Assembly (NCBI RefSeq): GCF_013004105.1
Contig: NZ_CP053085.1
Span: 3,906,001 to 3,970,000 of the forward strand
Length of the DNA stretch: 64,000 bases
Reading direction: 5' to 3'
DNA from: Gemmatimonas groenlandica
Lineage (GTDB): Bacteria; Gemmatimonadota; Gemmatimonadetes; Gemmatimonadales; Gemmatimonadaceae
Shown here: piece after piece, positions 38,610 to 47,577 of the stretch
How the letters are laid out: every line of letters begins with the position of its first letter
Position numbering within the stretch: the stretch's first letter is position 1
Notes under the pieces: generated by a model
The model's database searches: none
The model's input: only the letters and a program-made list of their open reading frames with translations
What the model was told of the DNA's origin: nothing
Position numbers and translations under genes: made by a program

Positions 38610-39155
38610 ATGGCGCTGACGTCGACGATGTATGCGTTCGAAGTGGCGCTCGCCAACGTCGATCGCGGTGTGTACGAGTCGCTCGAATTCCGGATGGCCA
38701 TGCACCCGTCGGAATCGCCGGAATATTTCGTGGCGCGACTGCTGGCCTACTGTCTCGAGTACACGGAGGGCATCGCCTTCTCCCGCGGCATTTCCGATCC
38801 TGATGAGCCGCCGCTGAGTGTGCGCGACCTCACGGGCAGCTTGAAGGTGTGGATCGAGCTCGGCGCGCCCGACGCCGCGCGGTTGCACAAGGCCAGTAAG
38901 GCGGCACCACGGGTGGTGGTCTATACGCACCGTGATCCGGCGCAGCTGTGGCGGCAGTGGGAGGGGGAGAAGATCCACCGCGCCGAGCAGATCGAACTGT
39001 TCGCGTTCGACCGTGAGCTGATTGACGCCATCGCGGAGAAGCTCGACCGGCGCATGAAGCTGGAGCTGTCGGTCACCGATGGCACCATCTTCGTCAACGT
39101 GGCGGGCTCGACATTGAGCGGTATGGTGCAACCCTTGTCGGTTCGGGAGCGCTGA
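38610..39155 (+). CDS. YaeQ-family protein
   Basis: A 181-residue cytoplasmic protein. The family pattern is clear: MALTSTMYAFEVALANVDRG, MHPSESPEYFVARLLAYCLE, FSRGISDPDEPPL and KVWIELGAPDAARLHKASK. The YaeQ fold is PD-(D/E)XK nuclease-like; its cellular role is unsettled. ATG 38610 is chosen because the family starts with this M-x-x-x-S-T-x-Y segment; the upstream ATG at 38589 adds nonhomologous residues. The next gene starts 6 bp after its stop, so it may be co-transcribed with the PP-loop ligase. Confidence 0.92.
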   Translation: MALTSTMYAFEVALANVDRGVYESLEFRMAMHPSESPEYFVARLLAYCLEYTEGIAFSRGISDPDEPPLSVRDLTGSLKVWIELGAPDAARLHKASKAAPRVVVYTHRDPAQLWRQWEGEKIHRAEQIELFAFDRELIDAIAEKLDRRMKLELSVTDGTIFVNVAGSTLSGMVQPLSVRER

Positions 39156-39161
39156 CGTCCG

Positions 39162-39833
39162 ATGCGCGAACTGGTGTTGAGCTGGAGCGGTGGTAAGGAC
39201 AGCAGTCTGGCGTTGCAGGCGCTGCAGGCCGATTCGGAGGTGCAGGTGGTCGCGCTCCTCACGAGTGTAACGGCCGGCTACGATCGCATCAGTATCCACG
39301 GTGTGCGGCGTGCCCTGCTCGAGGCACAGGCGGCGGCGTTGGGACTGCCGCTGGTGGAGATCACGCTGCAGCCCGCGTGCAGCAATGCCGCCTACGAGGC
39401 CGCGTTTCAGCAGGGACTGGCCACGATCCGCGAGCGATTCCCGGCGGTGACCGAGCTCGCTTTTGGCGATCTTTTTCTCGAGGACGTGCGCGCGTACCGC
39501 GAGCAGGCGCTACGCGAGAGCGGCTTCACCCCACGCTTTCCACTCTGGGGTTCGCCCACCGCGGCGTTGGCCGAACGCTTTGTACGCGACGGCTTCGTCG
39601 CGCATCTGGTCTGTGTCGATACGCAGCAGCTCGATGCGTCCTTCGCCGGGCGCCGCTACGACGACGCCCTGCTGGCTGACCTTCCACCGGCGGTCGACCC
39701 GTGTGGCGAGCGGGGCGAGTTTCACACGTTCGTGTCCGACGGTCCGATCTTCGCGCGGTCCATTGCGTGTGGTGTGGGACCCGTCGTGATTCGGGACGAA
39801 CGGTTCGCTTTCTGTGATCTGCTGGCGCGATAA
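39162..39833 (+). CDS. Dph6-like ATP-PPase (diphthine--ammonia ligase family)
   Basis: A 223-residue member of the MJ0570/Dph6-type adenine nucleotide alpha-hydrolase group. The PP-loop for ATP is SWSGGKDSSLAL (res 8-19). Other family features are SIHGVRRALLEAQAAALGLP, TELAFGDLFLEDVRAYRE and FPLWGSPTAALAERFVRDGF, and CGERGEFHTFVSDGPIF with a conserved acidic and aromatic set. Archaeal and eukaryotic relatives amidate diphthine on elongation factor 2. Bacteria lack diphthamide, so the bacterial substrate here is unknown. It lies 6 bp after yaeQ; its last 20 codons precede the patatin gene by 28 bp. Confidence 0.88.
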   Translation: MRELVLSWSGGKDSSLALQALQADSEVQVVALLTSVTAGYDRISIHGVRRALLEAQAAALGLPLVEITLQPACSNAAYEAAFQQGLATIRERFPAVTELAFGDLFLEDVRAYREQALRESGFTPRFPLWGSPTAALAERFVRDGFVAHLVCVDTQQLDASFAGRRYDDALLADLPPAVDPCGERGEFHTFVSDGPIFARSIACGVGPVVIRDERFAFCDLLAR

Positions 39834-39861
39834 CCGCGGTCCCGGGGCTACATTCCCGACC

Positions 39862-41079
39862 ATGCGACTGACGATTTTCGCGACACATCGTGGAAGGATG
39901 CTCGGGGCGTTGGCGTCCGCCATGACGCTGATCTCCGGCTGCGCGTCCATCAGGCGTCCGCCGACCACCGTCGACGCCATTCGGCGCGACGCCGTCCCCA
40001 TCAACGCCGAACATCGCGCGCTTCGCGATACCGTGATTGAACGGTTGGTGCGTCGCGTCGCGAAACGCGGCGATCGCACGGTGGATGTGCTGATGCTTTC
40101 CGGCGGTGGTCAGAACGGGGCGTACGGCGCCGGCTTCCTGCGCGGATGGCAGCAGCGCGCCGCTGATTCCATGCCCCGATTCGATCTGGTGACGGGGATC
40201 AGCACGGGCGCCTTGCAAGCACCATACGCCCTGCTCGGCACGCGCAGTGCCATCGATACGATCACCGCGCTCTACTCCCGCGCGGCCAAGAGCTTCGCGC
40301 CGTCACTCGATTGGTGGTTCTGGGTTCGCCCCACTGGCGGCTTGGTGAACACCACGCGCTTCGACCGCACGATTGCGCAGACGTTCGGAGGCCCGCTGCG
40401 TGACGAACTACGCGCGGCCTTTGCGAACGATCAACAGCTGGTGTTCGGGACCACTGACTACGATCTCGGCATCGGTCGCGCCTGGTCGATGGGCGACGAG
40501 CTCGGAACCAGCCGCGAATCGGTGGAGCGCACACAACAACTGCTCAAGGGCGCGACGGCGATTCCCGGCATCTTTCCGCCGGTGATGATCGATGGCCATT
40601 TGCAGGGCGACGGCGGCGTGATCGAGAACATCCTCCCGCTGCTCGCCTTCGACGATTACACGCGTCTCGGGGAGCGCCTGCAGGCCCGCGGCCTCACGGA
40701 GGTCTCCGTGCGCGTGTGGGTGATCATGAACCTATGGACGCACGGTGAGCCAAAGGTCATGAAGCCCTCATCGCGACGCACGATCAGTGGTCGCTCCACC
40801 TCTTTGCTTTTCTACGCGCATCAACCGGCAACACTCGCCGCGCTCGAGAATCTCGCCCGTGCCGTCAGCGCTGGCGTACCTGGTATGCGTATGCAGGTGA
40901 GGGTGGCCGCGATTCCCAGCGAGGAGTCGATCTTTCCTGGGGCAAACTCGCTCTTTGAGCGTCGCTTCATGCAGCGACTCGATTCGCTTGGATTCGCCAA
41001 GGCGCAAAGTGCCGCCCCATGGGATACGCTGCCGTTGAACGCCTTTACCCGCCCCGACGTCCCTCCCCGTTTGCGTTAG
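39862..41079 (+). CDS. Patatin-like phospholipase, lipoprotein
   Basis: A 405-residue lipid acyl hydrolase. The N-terminus is a lipoprotein signal with lipobox LISGC (Cys27), so it is exported. The patatin core contains the oxyanion loop GGGQNGAYGAGFL (res 81-93), nucleophile elbow GISTGAL (Ser114) and the catalytic Asp in GDGGV (about Asp250), giving the Ser-Asp dyad. A long C-terminal part (about 140 residues) follows with no recognised motif. ATG 39862 is favoured because the signal sequence starts there. It likely hydrolyses phospholipids or other esters in the envelope; no export or partner genes adjoin it. Confidence 0.91.
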   Translation: MRLTIFATHRGRMLGALASAMTLISGCASIRRPPTTVDAIRRDAVPINAEHRALRDTVIERLVRRVAKRGDRTVDVLMLSGGGQNGAYGAGFLRGWQQRAADSMPRFDLVTGISTGALQAPYALLGTRSAIDTITALYSRAAKSFAPSLDWWFWVRPTGGLVNTTRFDRTIAQTFGGPLRDELRAAFANDQQLVFGTTDYDLGIGRAWSMGDELGTSRESVERTQQLLKGATAIPGIFPPVMIDGHLQGDGGVIENILPLLAFDDYTRLGERLQARGLTEVSVRVWVIMNLWTHGEPKVMKPSSRRTISGRSTSLLFYAHQPATLAALENLARAVSAGVPGMRMQVRVAAIPSEESIFPGANSLFERRFMQRLDSLGFAKAQSAAPWDTLPLNAFTRPDVPPRLR

Positions 41080-41124
41080 GATACGGCCATCCCGTCCGCT
41101 TCGATCGAATCACCAAGCCCCGCC

Positions 41125-42168
41125 GTGCACGACGAGGCCGCGCTCGATGTCGTGCGCGCCGAACCATTGTGCGCCGAAACGCCGACGCGGTTGCTCGCGG
41201 CGCCGATCACACCGGCGGCGAGTGTGTACGTGCGCAGCAACTTCGCCTTGCCTCCGCTCGACGCCGCCCACGTCATCGACATCGGTGGCGCCGTGCGAGC
41301 GCCGTTCACGGTGTCGTTGCCAGAGCTGGCGGCATTGCCGCGGCGTCATGTCACGGTCACCATTGAATGCGCCGGCAACGGTCGCCTTGGGATGGACCCG
41401 CTGCCCACCGGGGAACCCTGGCGCTACGGTGCGGTCAGCACGACGACGTGGTCGGGTGTCTCACTCCGCACGCTGCTGGAGCGCGCCGGCCTCGCGCCCG
41501 ATGTCGTAGAGATTCTCGGCATCGGCGCTGACGCGGGACCTCGCGACGATGCCGACGGTGACGTGCGCTTCGCCCGGTCTCTGCCGATCGCCGACGCCAT
41601 GCATCCGGACACGATCGTGGCCACGCACATGGCGGGAGAGCCGCTGTCGTATGACCACGGCGCACCTGTGCGGCTGATTGTGCCGGGTTGGTACGGCATG
41701 GCCAGTGTGAAGTGGCTGGCCCGTCTCGAGGCGATCACCACGCCGTTCACGGGCTACTTCCAGCAGCAGCGCTACGTGTACGAGGTGGAGGACACCGTGG
41801 AACCGGTGCGTCGGGCACGCGTAAAGTCGATGATCACGTCACCGGTCGACGGGGGGCGGTGCGACCGTGAGGTGCTGGTGCAAGGCTGGGCGTGGTCGGG
41901 CGCGGGGGCGATCGCGCGGGTGGAGCTGGCGGTGAACGAGGCGCCGATCTGGATCGAGGCGGCGTTGGGCACGCCGGTATCAGCATATGCGTGGACGCCG
42001 TTCGAGGCGGAGCTGGTATTGCCGGATGCGGGTGCCGCGACGATCCGCAGTCGCGCGACGGATATGGCGGGCAACGTGCAGCCGGAACGGATTCAGTGGA
42101 ATCGGCTGGGATACGGGAACAACGCGATACGACGGATCGCGGTGGATGTAGCGGATGAAGTGCGCTAA
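41125..42168 (+). CDS. Sulfite-oxidase-like molybdopterin-dependent oxidoreductase
   Basis: A 347-residue enzyme starting at GTG 41125. The molybdopterin domain (res about 25-230) has the Mo-coordinating Cys in IECAGNGR (Cys82), the strand-rich region around TTTWSGVSLRTLL, and RLIVPGWYGMASVKWLARLE. A C-terminal Mo-co dimerisation Ig-like domain (about 240-335, including WAWSGAGAIARVELAVNEAP) follows. No twin-arginine or Sec signal is visible, so it appears cytoplasmic, unlike many periplasmic relatives. Electron acceptor genes are not adjacent. It probably oxidises sulfite or reduces an S- or N-oxide; the substrate is uncertain. A short-period tandem repeat and terminator follow. Confidence 0.91.
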   Translation: MHDEAALDVVRAEPLCAETPTRLLAAPITPAASVYVRSNFALPPLDAAHVIDIGGAVRAPFTVSLPELAALPRRHVTVTIECAGNGRLGMDPLPTGEPWRYGAVSTTTWSGVSLRTLLERAGLAPDVVEILGIGADAGPRDDADGDVRFARSLPIADAMHPDTIVATHMAGEPLSYDHGAPVRLIVPGWYGMASVKWLARLEAITTPFTGYFQQQRYVYEVEDTVEPVRRARVKSMITSPVDGGRCDREVLVQGWAWSGAGAIARVELAVNEAPIWIEAALGTPVSAYAWTPFEAELVLPDAGAATIRSRATDMAGNVQPERIQWNRLGYGNNAIRRIAVDVADEVR

Positions 42169-42250
42169 GAGTTGATGGCGCCAAGAATAAACGGCGCCAA
42201 GAATAACGGGCGCTAAGAGTTAACGGCGCGAAACTACAACGGCGCTGAGT
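42165..42250. repeat. Short-period degenerate tandem repeat
   Basis: About six units of 15-17 bp built from (G)CGC(T/C)AAGA(A/G)T(T/A)AACGG: for example CTAAGAGTTGATGGCG, CCAAGAATAAACGGCG, CCAAGAATAACGGGCG, CTAAGAGTTAACGGCG. It starts at the stop codon of the molybdoenzyme gene and ends at the terminator hairpin. Confidence 0.75.
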
Positions 42251-42252
42251 AC

Positions 42253-42286
42253 AAAGCGGAGGAGCGCGTAGCGCCCCTCCGCTTTT
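42253..42286. terminator. Bidirectional intrinsic terminator
   Basis: AAAGCGGAGG-A-GCGC-GTA-GCGC-C-CCTCCGCTTTT: a long near-perfect stem flanked by an A tract on one side and T4 on the other, between two converging genes. It can terminate both. Confidence 0.85.
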
Positions 42287-42304
42287 GCAACTCCGGTTGC
42301 CTGC

Positions 42305-44662
42305 CTAGTAGCCTAGCAGCCTCACGGCGGGGCTGAGGCGGTAGACCGGACCGAGCGGAGTGGCGATCGGGGTTTCGTTCACCGCTTTGCACTCGTTCGT
42401 GACCGTGCACTTCGTATTTCCGGGTGAGCAGTTGCCGGCGTTGAAGCTGATTGTGCCCGATACGACCTGCGTGGGAACGATCGTGAAAACGATCTTCGTA
42501 TTCTGGCCGGAGGTCACCGCGTTGCTGAAGTAGAAGTTGGCCTCCTTCTGCTCCGCATTATTGCCGCGCAGGTAGACCTGTGACACCTGCGAACTCTTTA
42601 CCGCGCCGATTTGCACGCCGTAGCGGTCATAGACGCGGGCGTCGACGCGCAGGTTGTACGGGGTGAGCGCGTTCGCACTGCCGGTGATCGAGAAATAGAA
42701 CTTCGCGTCGGTCACCGACTTGTTCGATCCGTCCACGCGCACCACGTACTGACTGATCGGATCCTTCTGATTCCCTACCGCGCAGGACACGATCGGCGTG
42801 CTGTTCGTGGTGCCGGTCGCGGTGAACATCTTGAAGCGGGATTCGTCGAGGGTGGGCGTGGCGTCGAGACTGGCGAGCATCTCGTTCGTGCCCGACTGCA
42901 ACTGCCACGTGGCCGACGCGATGCCGGCGGCGCTGGAGGGATTAACCAGCGGCGTCACGGTCGCCGAATTGTTGCTGGGGGAGAAATACACCGTCTGTCC
43001 GGCGACGATGTTGCCGTACGCATCCTTCACCATCACCGAGGGTGCCACGGTGCCGGCGGCAACACCAAGCACCGTGCCGATGAGCGCCGACTGATTGTTG
43101 CCGCCGTTGATCGTGAGCGACGCGGCCGATGCGGCACCGATGGCAAAGACACCGGTGTTGGCGAACAGGGTGCCGGCGGTGAAGCGGAGCTGCTGCGTCG
43201 CGCCGGCCTTCTGAATCGACAGATCGTTGAACGTCGCGACGCCCGCTACCGCCGTCTTGTTCGCGGTGCCGAACAGCGGTCCACCCTGCAGGGCGCTGGC
43301 CACGATCGCGCCGCTGTAGCCCTCCACCGTGCGGTTGTTCTCACCGACCACGCGCACGGTCGCCAGCGGGAGTGCGGAGCCCGCGGCGTACGTGCTACCG
43401 GCAATTGGGCCACCACTGATTTCCACACCGGTGGGACCCGTTGCGGTAGCCGTGAATGTGCGCGCAGCGGGTACGAACACAACACCGTCGACCGCAGCGC
43501 CGCCGCCGGTGGTCGGCGTGGCCGTGGCGCTGTTGCTGCCCGTCGTCGTGCCGAGCCGCCATTCGGTGCTGGCCACGCCCGCGTTGTTGGATGACGTCGA
43601 GGCCGGCGTGATGCTGCCACCGCCGCTCGCGATCGCGAAGGTCACCGGAATGTTCGACAGCAATGTGCCATTGGGCGTGCTGAGTGTGACCGCCGGCGAC
43701 GGCAACACGAGTGAGCCGATCGGCGCGCTGGTTCCGGCGGCGTTCGGCGTCACGTTGACCCGCGGATCGACGGGGCCGATCGGGCTGAACTCGAGTAGCG
43801 TACCGCCGATGCCGCTGGCACCAGGTCCCAGTGCGTACAGCATCTTCGGCAACAGCATCGCCAGCAAGCGATCACCGATCGACGTCGGTGCATTGCTCGC
43901 CACGAGATCCCCGCAGCTCAGAAAGTCGATCGGCACTTCGTTCAGCAACTCGAATCCGGTACCACCGAGATTATGGCCCAGCACGAGACGATCCAGCACG
44001 GAGTCGGGTGTGTTCACGTCGATTGAACCGCACACCGCCGCGATGATCTCCGACGCAAAGGTGTTCGAGGGATATTTGCTGAACTCGTACACTACCGGAT
44101 ACTTGTCGAGATTCGTGTTCAGCGTGTCCGCCGACGGCACGATCGAGATCAGCGAGATCGCATCGACATTCTCGCCGGAGAGGCGCACGCCGGCGTGACC
44201 GTCGTCGGTGACCAGCGTGCGCGTGAGATCGGTGGGATACACCACCCACGCATTGGTCGACTGCGGCAGTGTGGCATCGATGCCGGCGAAGCAGAACAGT
44301 GCGCGGCCAAGCCGCTCTGAGTCCGCGTTGGCCGGTAGTTTGTTCTGCTTCTGCTTTGTGACGATGAAGTCGATCAGGTCCCAGGTCTTGGTGACGACGA
44401 GCGCCAGATCACCTGCCGCCTTCTGCTTCTGAATGTTGCTCCACTTGCCCAAGGCCGCGTTGGCATCGGGTGAACCCGCACCGAATACCGCTTCGATCAA
44501 GCCGGTGATTTCGCTGGGCGAGATAGTCTCGCAAGGAATCGCATTCGGATCGAGGTTGAACCGCGGCGTTCCCCGCATGTCAGGGGCGGTGGTGCCGCGG
44601 TCTGAACACGCGGCCAGTAAAACGATCGCACAACTACTTACCGTAACGAGAATTTTGCGCAT
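42305..44662 (-). CDS. Secreted Ig-like (BIG-type) lipoprotein
   Basis: A 785-residue protein starting MRKILVTV at ATG 44660-44662, with lipobox LLAAC (Cys18). The first 270 residues form an alpha/beta-poor region of unknown fold with DPNAIPCETISPSEITGLIE. From about 270 on, Ig-like BIG repeats appear, marked by NGTLLSNIPVTFAIASGGGS, then NNAGVASTEWRLG and AGVATFNDLSIQKAGATQQL, and SSAAGIASATWQL. These are typical of adhesion-like surface proteins. A C-terminal stretch with paired Cys (CTVTNECKAV) may form a disulfide. Ligand unknown. It lies on the minus strand, downstream of the third Ser/Thr kinase with a 209-bp gap. Confidence 0.85.
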   Translation of the reverse strand: MRKILVTVSSCAIVLLAACSDRGTTAPDMRGTPRFNLDPNAIPCETISPSEITGLIEAVFGAGSPDANAALGKWSNIQKQKAAGDLALVVTKTWDLIDFIVTKQKQNKLPANADSERLGRALFCFAGIDATLPQSTNAWVVYPTDLTRTLVTDDGHAGVRLSGENVDAISLISIVPSADTLNTNLDKYPVVYEFSKYPSNTFASEIIAAVCGSIDVNTPDSVLDRLVLGHNLGGTGFELLNEVPIDFLSCGDLVASNAPTSIGDRLLAMLLPKMLYALGPGASGIGGTLLEFSPIGPVDPRVNVTPNAAGTSAPIGSLVLPSPAVTLSTPNGTLLSNIPVTFAIASGGGSITPASTSSNNAGVASTEWRLGTTTGSNSATATPTTGGGAAVDGVVFVPAARTFTATATGPTGVEISGGPIAGSTYAAGSALPLATVRVVGENNRTVEGYSGAIVASALQGGPLFGTANKTAVAGVATFNDLSIQKAGATQQLRFTAGTLFANTGVFAIGAASAASLTINGGNNQSALIGTVLGVAAGTVAPSVMVKDAYGNIVAGQTVYFSPSNNSATVTPLVNPSSAAGIASATWQLQSGTNEMLASLDATPTLDESRFKMFTATGTTNSTPIVSCAVGNQKDPISQYVVRVDGSNKSVTDAKFYFSITGSANALTPYNLRVDARVYDRYGVQIGAVKSSQVSQVYLRGNNAEQKEANFYFSNAVTSGQNTKIVFTIVPTQVVSGTISFNAGNCSPGNTKCTVTNECKAVNETPIATPLGPVYRLSPAVRLLGY

Positions 44663-44691
44663 GAAATTGGCCCTCCGAGGCACGATGCGAT

Positions 44692-44730
44692 GTCACGCGG
44701 ACGGTACGCACTCGCGTATCCGCGTGTGAC
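44692..44730. promoter_or_regulatory. Hairpin in the leader of the Ig-like lipoprotein gene
   Basis: GTCACGCGGA / TCCGCGTGTGAC, a 10-bp stem with two extra bases on one side and an 18-nt loop. It may end transcription from the kinase gene or act in the lipoprotein leader. Confidence 0.4.
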
Positions 44731-44871
44731 AGGGCACACATCATCGGACAAGACTGCGTAATACCACTCGTCAATGCAAATGAACATTGTGTCACGACTT
44801 AGCTACTGCCGAGATCGCGTGCCATCGCAGGCTGCACTCGTCGAAGAACGACATAGATGAGCTCGTCGACA

Positions 44872-47415
44872 TTACGGCACGACACCCACGAGTTTCTGAA
44901 ACGCCGGCGACTGCGCGATCGGTTTGAACCACCATCCCGGATCGTTCGCATACGCGGCACGACGCTCGTCGTTGCGCGAGAAGTAGACGTTGAGCGCGCT
45001 TACGGCAGCGGCCGTGTCGGCCAGGATCGTGTGCACGAACGCGGCACGCAGCATGAGGTCACGCTTGGAATCGACTTCGGCGTCGCCCTGAGAACGCTGC
45101 ACGACCTTGCGCGCGCTATCGGCCATGCCGGCACGGGCGAGCACGGCCGCGACGAACAGATCGCTCGCCAGGCGCTGGACCGTTTGCTGCGGCTTCGGCG
45201 AACGCAGGACCACGGAGTCGGCCAAGGCCCACGCCTTCACCGCGGCCGCCGCGTCGGCGGGCCGTGAGCGCGTGGTGAGCAGCTGCAGTTGGCATCGCGC
45301 CGCGTTGGCCGATGTGGGGAAGCGGCGCTTCGTCTGCTCGCACCACGCGATGGCGTCCGGATCGATGTTATTCAGATCGTACGAGGACGCGAACAGGCGG
45401 CTCAGCACGACGTCGGCGTTGGACAGGAAGGCGTCGGCCTCGAGGGCGCGCTTGGCCGCCATGTTCACGTCGACGTTCGTCTTGGTGCGGTAGTACAGAT
45501 GCGACAACGTGGCGAACGCGCCGGCCTGCAGGGGATTGGCCTGCGTGGCGGTTTCGAGATCGGCCTGTGCCGAGTCCACCATTTCGAGCGCCTTCTTCTG
45601 GTCGGGCTCCAGGCCGACCAGCACCGTGAAGTAGCGCAGGTTGCCGCGCACCTCGAGTGCGTCGGGGTTGCTTGGCGTACGCTGCAGCGCGCGCTCGGCG
45701 AACACGAGTCCGGAATCGATCCATGCACGCGCTGCCGGCGGATCGCCCTGCAGGATCCGTGATCGCCGATACGCCAGATTCGCGCGAAGCACCGACGGCT
45801 CGCCCCACTTGGCATCCATTCCCTCGGCCACCAACAGCAACGAGTCCGCAGCACCGAAGGCGCGGGCCAGGCCCGCTGCGTCGCCGCCCTTGAGCGCCGC
45901 TTCCCCCGCGCGTCGCTCCACCTCGGCGCGTTGCACCAGCTCCCAGGCGTCGGCGTTGCTAGTGGCGTCGCGCTGTTCGCGCACCTTCACCTGCCGACCC
46001 AACTCTTCGCGAATGAGGATCGTGACCCGCGAGGCCAGTGAGTCGCGCAGCGCAAGCGCGTTCGACGCACTGCCCGTGATCTTCGCACTCTTTCGCACGA
46101 AATCGCCGGCCCCGTCAACGAGACGGATATTCACCAGCAGCTTGTCGCCATCCTTCGAAACATCACCGCGGACCAGCGTCGCGACATCGAGCACTTTGGC
46201 GATGCTGTCATTCGGTGATGTCGAGCCGCGAAACGTTTCCACGCCTCCACGCGATACGACGTTGACGCCCGTCACGCCCGTGAGTGAAGCGATCAGCGAT
46301 TCCGTGAGACCGTCGGCGAGATAGCCTAACTCGTGCTGGCTTGAAACATCATCGAAGTAGAGCACGGCAATGCGATCGGCCGCGAGTCCGTCCTTTTTGA
46401 GCGCAACTGATCCGCCGCCACCGAACTTCCAAAATGCGCCGCCGCCGGCGAGCACCGCGAGTAGCAGACCACCAAGCACCGCGGGTTGCTTAAACCACGG
46501 GGTTTTCGGCGGCTCAGGCGGTGGCGTCGGAATACGACGCATCGTGGTGAAGCGATCTACCCGACGCATGGCCGTCTCGCCCAAGGGCGTGCCGAGAATC
46601 GCGGCAAACTCCGTGGCGGTGCGCGGCCGGTCGGCGGGCGACTTCTCCATCGCCGCATAGATCGCTTCTTCGACTTCGTCCGGCACCGCCTGTCGAACGA
46701 TCCGGATGCTCGGCACGGTATCCATCGCGTGCCTGGCCATGATCGCCATGGCGTTTCGGCCGGTGAACGGCGGATCGCCCGAGAGCATCTCGTAGAGCAC
46801 GCAGCCAAGGCTATAGATGTCGGCGGCCGGCCCGACTTTCTCGCCTGTTGACTGCTCCGGGCTCATGTAGACGGGTGTGCCCACGGCCATGCCCGTCTGC
46901 GTGAGCTTCTGTGCATCCCCTTCAGTGGCCGCGCGCGCGATGCCGAAATCGGCCACCAACGCGTGTCCGCTCTCGAGGAGCAGAATATTTTCTGGCTTCA
47001 CGTCGCGATGCACGACTTCCTGCGCGTGCGCGTAGCCCAACGCATCGGCGACTTCGCGAATGATGCGTACCGCCTCGGCGACCGGAAGTTGTCCTTCGCG
47101 ATTCAACCGGTCGCGCACCGATTCGCCCTTCACGAACGGCATCACATAATACAAGAGGCCGTTGGCGCTGCCCGACTCGTAGCAGCCCAGAATGTGCGGA
47201 TGCTGAAGACGTGACGCGATCTTGATTTCGCGTTCGAAGCGATCGGCGCCGATCGTGGCGGACAGGTCGGGGTTGAGCACCTTGATCGCGACCTCGCGAT
47301 CCTCCCGCAGGTCGCGCGCGAGATATACGGTCGCCATCCCGCCGCGCCCGAGCTCCCGCTCCACCCGGTAGGTGCCATCCAGATGCGTCTGGAGTGTTTC
47401 GAGAATATCAGCCAC
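44872..47415 (-). CDS. Membrane Ser/Thr protein kinase with TolB-like and TPR region
   Basis: An 847-residue kinase from ATG 47413-47415. Kinase domain (res 17-275): GRGGMATVYLA, Lys45, VHRDVKPEN with Asp138, DFG 156-158, GTPVYMSPEQ. A transmembrane helix lies at about 311-328 (PAVLGGLLLAVLAGGGAF). The exported part has a TolB/FlgO-like domain (RIAVLYFDDVSSQHELGYLA through TLVRGDVSKDGDKLLVNIRL) and then TPR-like helices to the end. Architecture matches the kinase at 16-19 kb but the sequences are only distantly similar. The gene is divergent from a glycosyltransferase gene across 162 bp that should hold both promoters. The signal sensed outside the membrane is unknown. Confidence 0.94.
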   Translation of the reverse strand: MADILETLQTHLDGTYRVERELGRGGMATVYLARDLREDREVAIKVLNPDLSATIGADRFEREIKIASRLQHPHILGCYESGSANGLLYYVMPFVKGESVRDRLNREGQLPVAEAVRIIREVADALGYAHAQEVVHRDVKPENILLLESGHALVADFGIARAATEGDAQKLTQTGMAVGTPVYMSPEQSTGEKVGPAADIYSLGCVLYEMLSGDPPFTGRNAMAIMARHAMDTVPSIRIVRQAVPDEVEEAIYAAMEKSPADRPRTATEFAAILGTPLGETAMRRVDRFTTMRRIPTPPPEPPKTPWFKQPAVLGGLLLAVLAGGGAFWKFGGGGSVALKKDGLAADRIAVLYFDDVSSQHELGYLADGLTESLIASLTGVTGVNVVSRGGVETFRGSTSPNDSIAKVLDVATLVRGDVSKDGDKLLVNIRLVDGAGDFVRKSAKITGSASNALALRDSLASRVTILIREELGRQVKVREQRDATSNADAWELVQRAEVERRAGEAALKGGDAAGLARAFGAADSLLLVAEGMDAKWGEPSVLRANLAYRRSRILQGDPPAARAWIDSGLVFAERALQRTPSNPDALEVRGNLRYFTVLVGLEPDQKKALEMVDSAQADLETATQANPLQAGAFATLSHLYYRTKTNVDVNMAAKRALEADAFLSNADVVLSRLFASSYDLNNIDPDAIAWCEQTKRRFPTSANAARCQLQLLTTRSRPADAAAAVKAWALADSVVLRSPKPQQTVQRLASDLFVAAVLARAGMADSARKVVQRSQGDAEVDSKRDLMLRAAFVHTILADTAAAVSALNVYFSRNDERRAAYANDPGWWFKPIAQSPAFQKLVGVVP

Positions 47416-47577
47416 TGTTGGAGCGAGAGGATACGGCGTGACCGATTCGTCGACACTATCGGCACAGCTCTGCGTATTTCACGACAAGATACGGCCCAAC
47501 GGTGATCTGCGCGACGTAATAAGTATCAGGTGGGTGGCACTCCATACTAATTCAGCCATGAAGATGAAGAGAGGGAC

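Noticed and set aside
42611-43594. 327-codon open frame on the plus strand over the Ig-like lipoprotein gene
   Set aside because: Overlaps a supported gene and has low-complexity Arg/Gly/Ala text and no motif.
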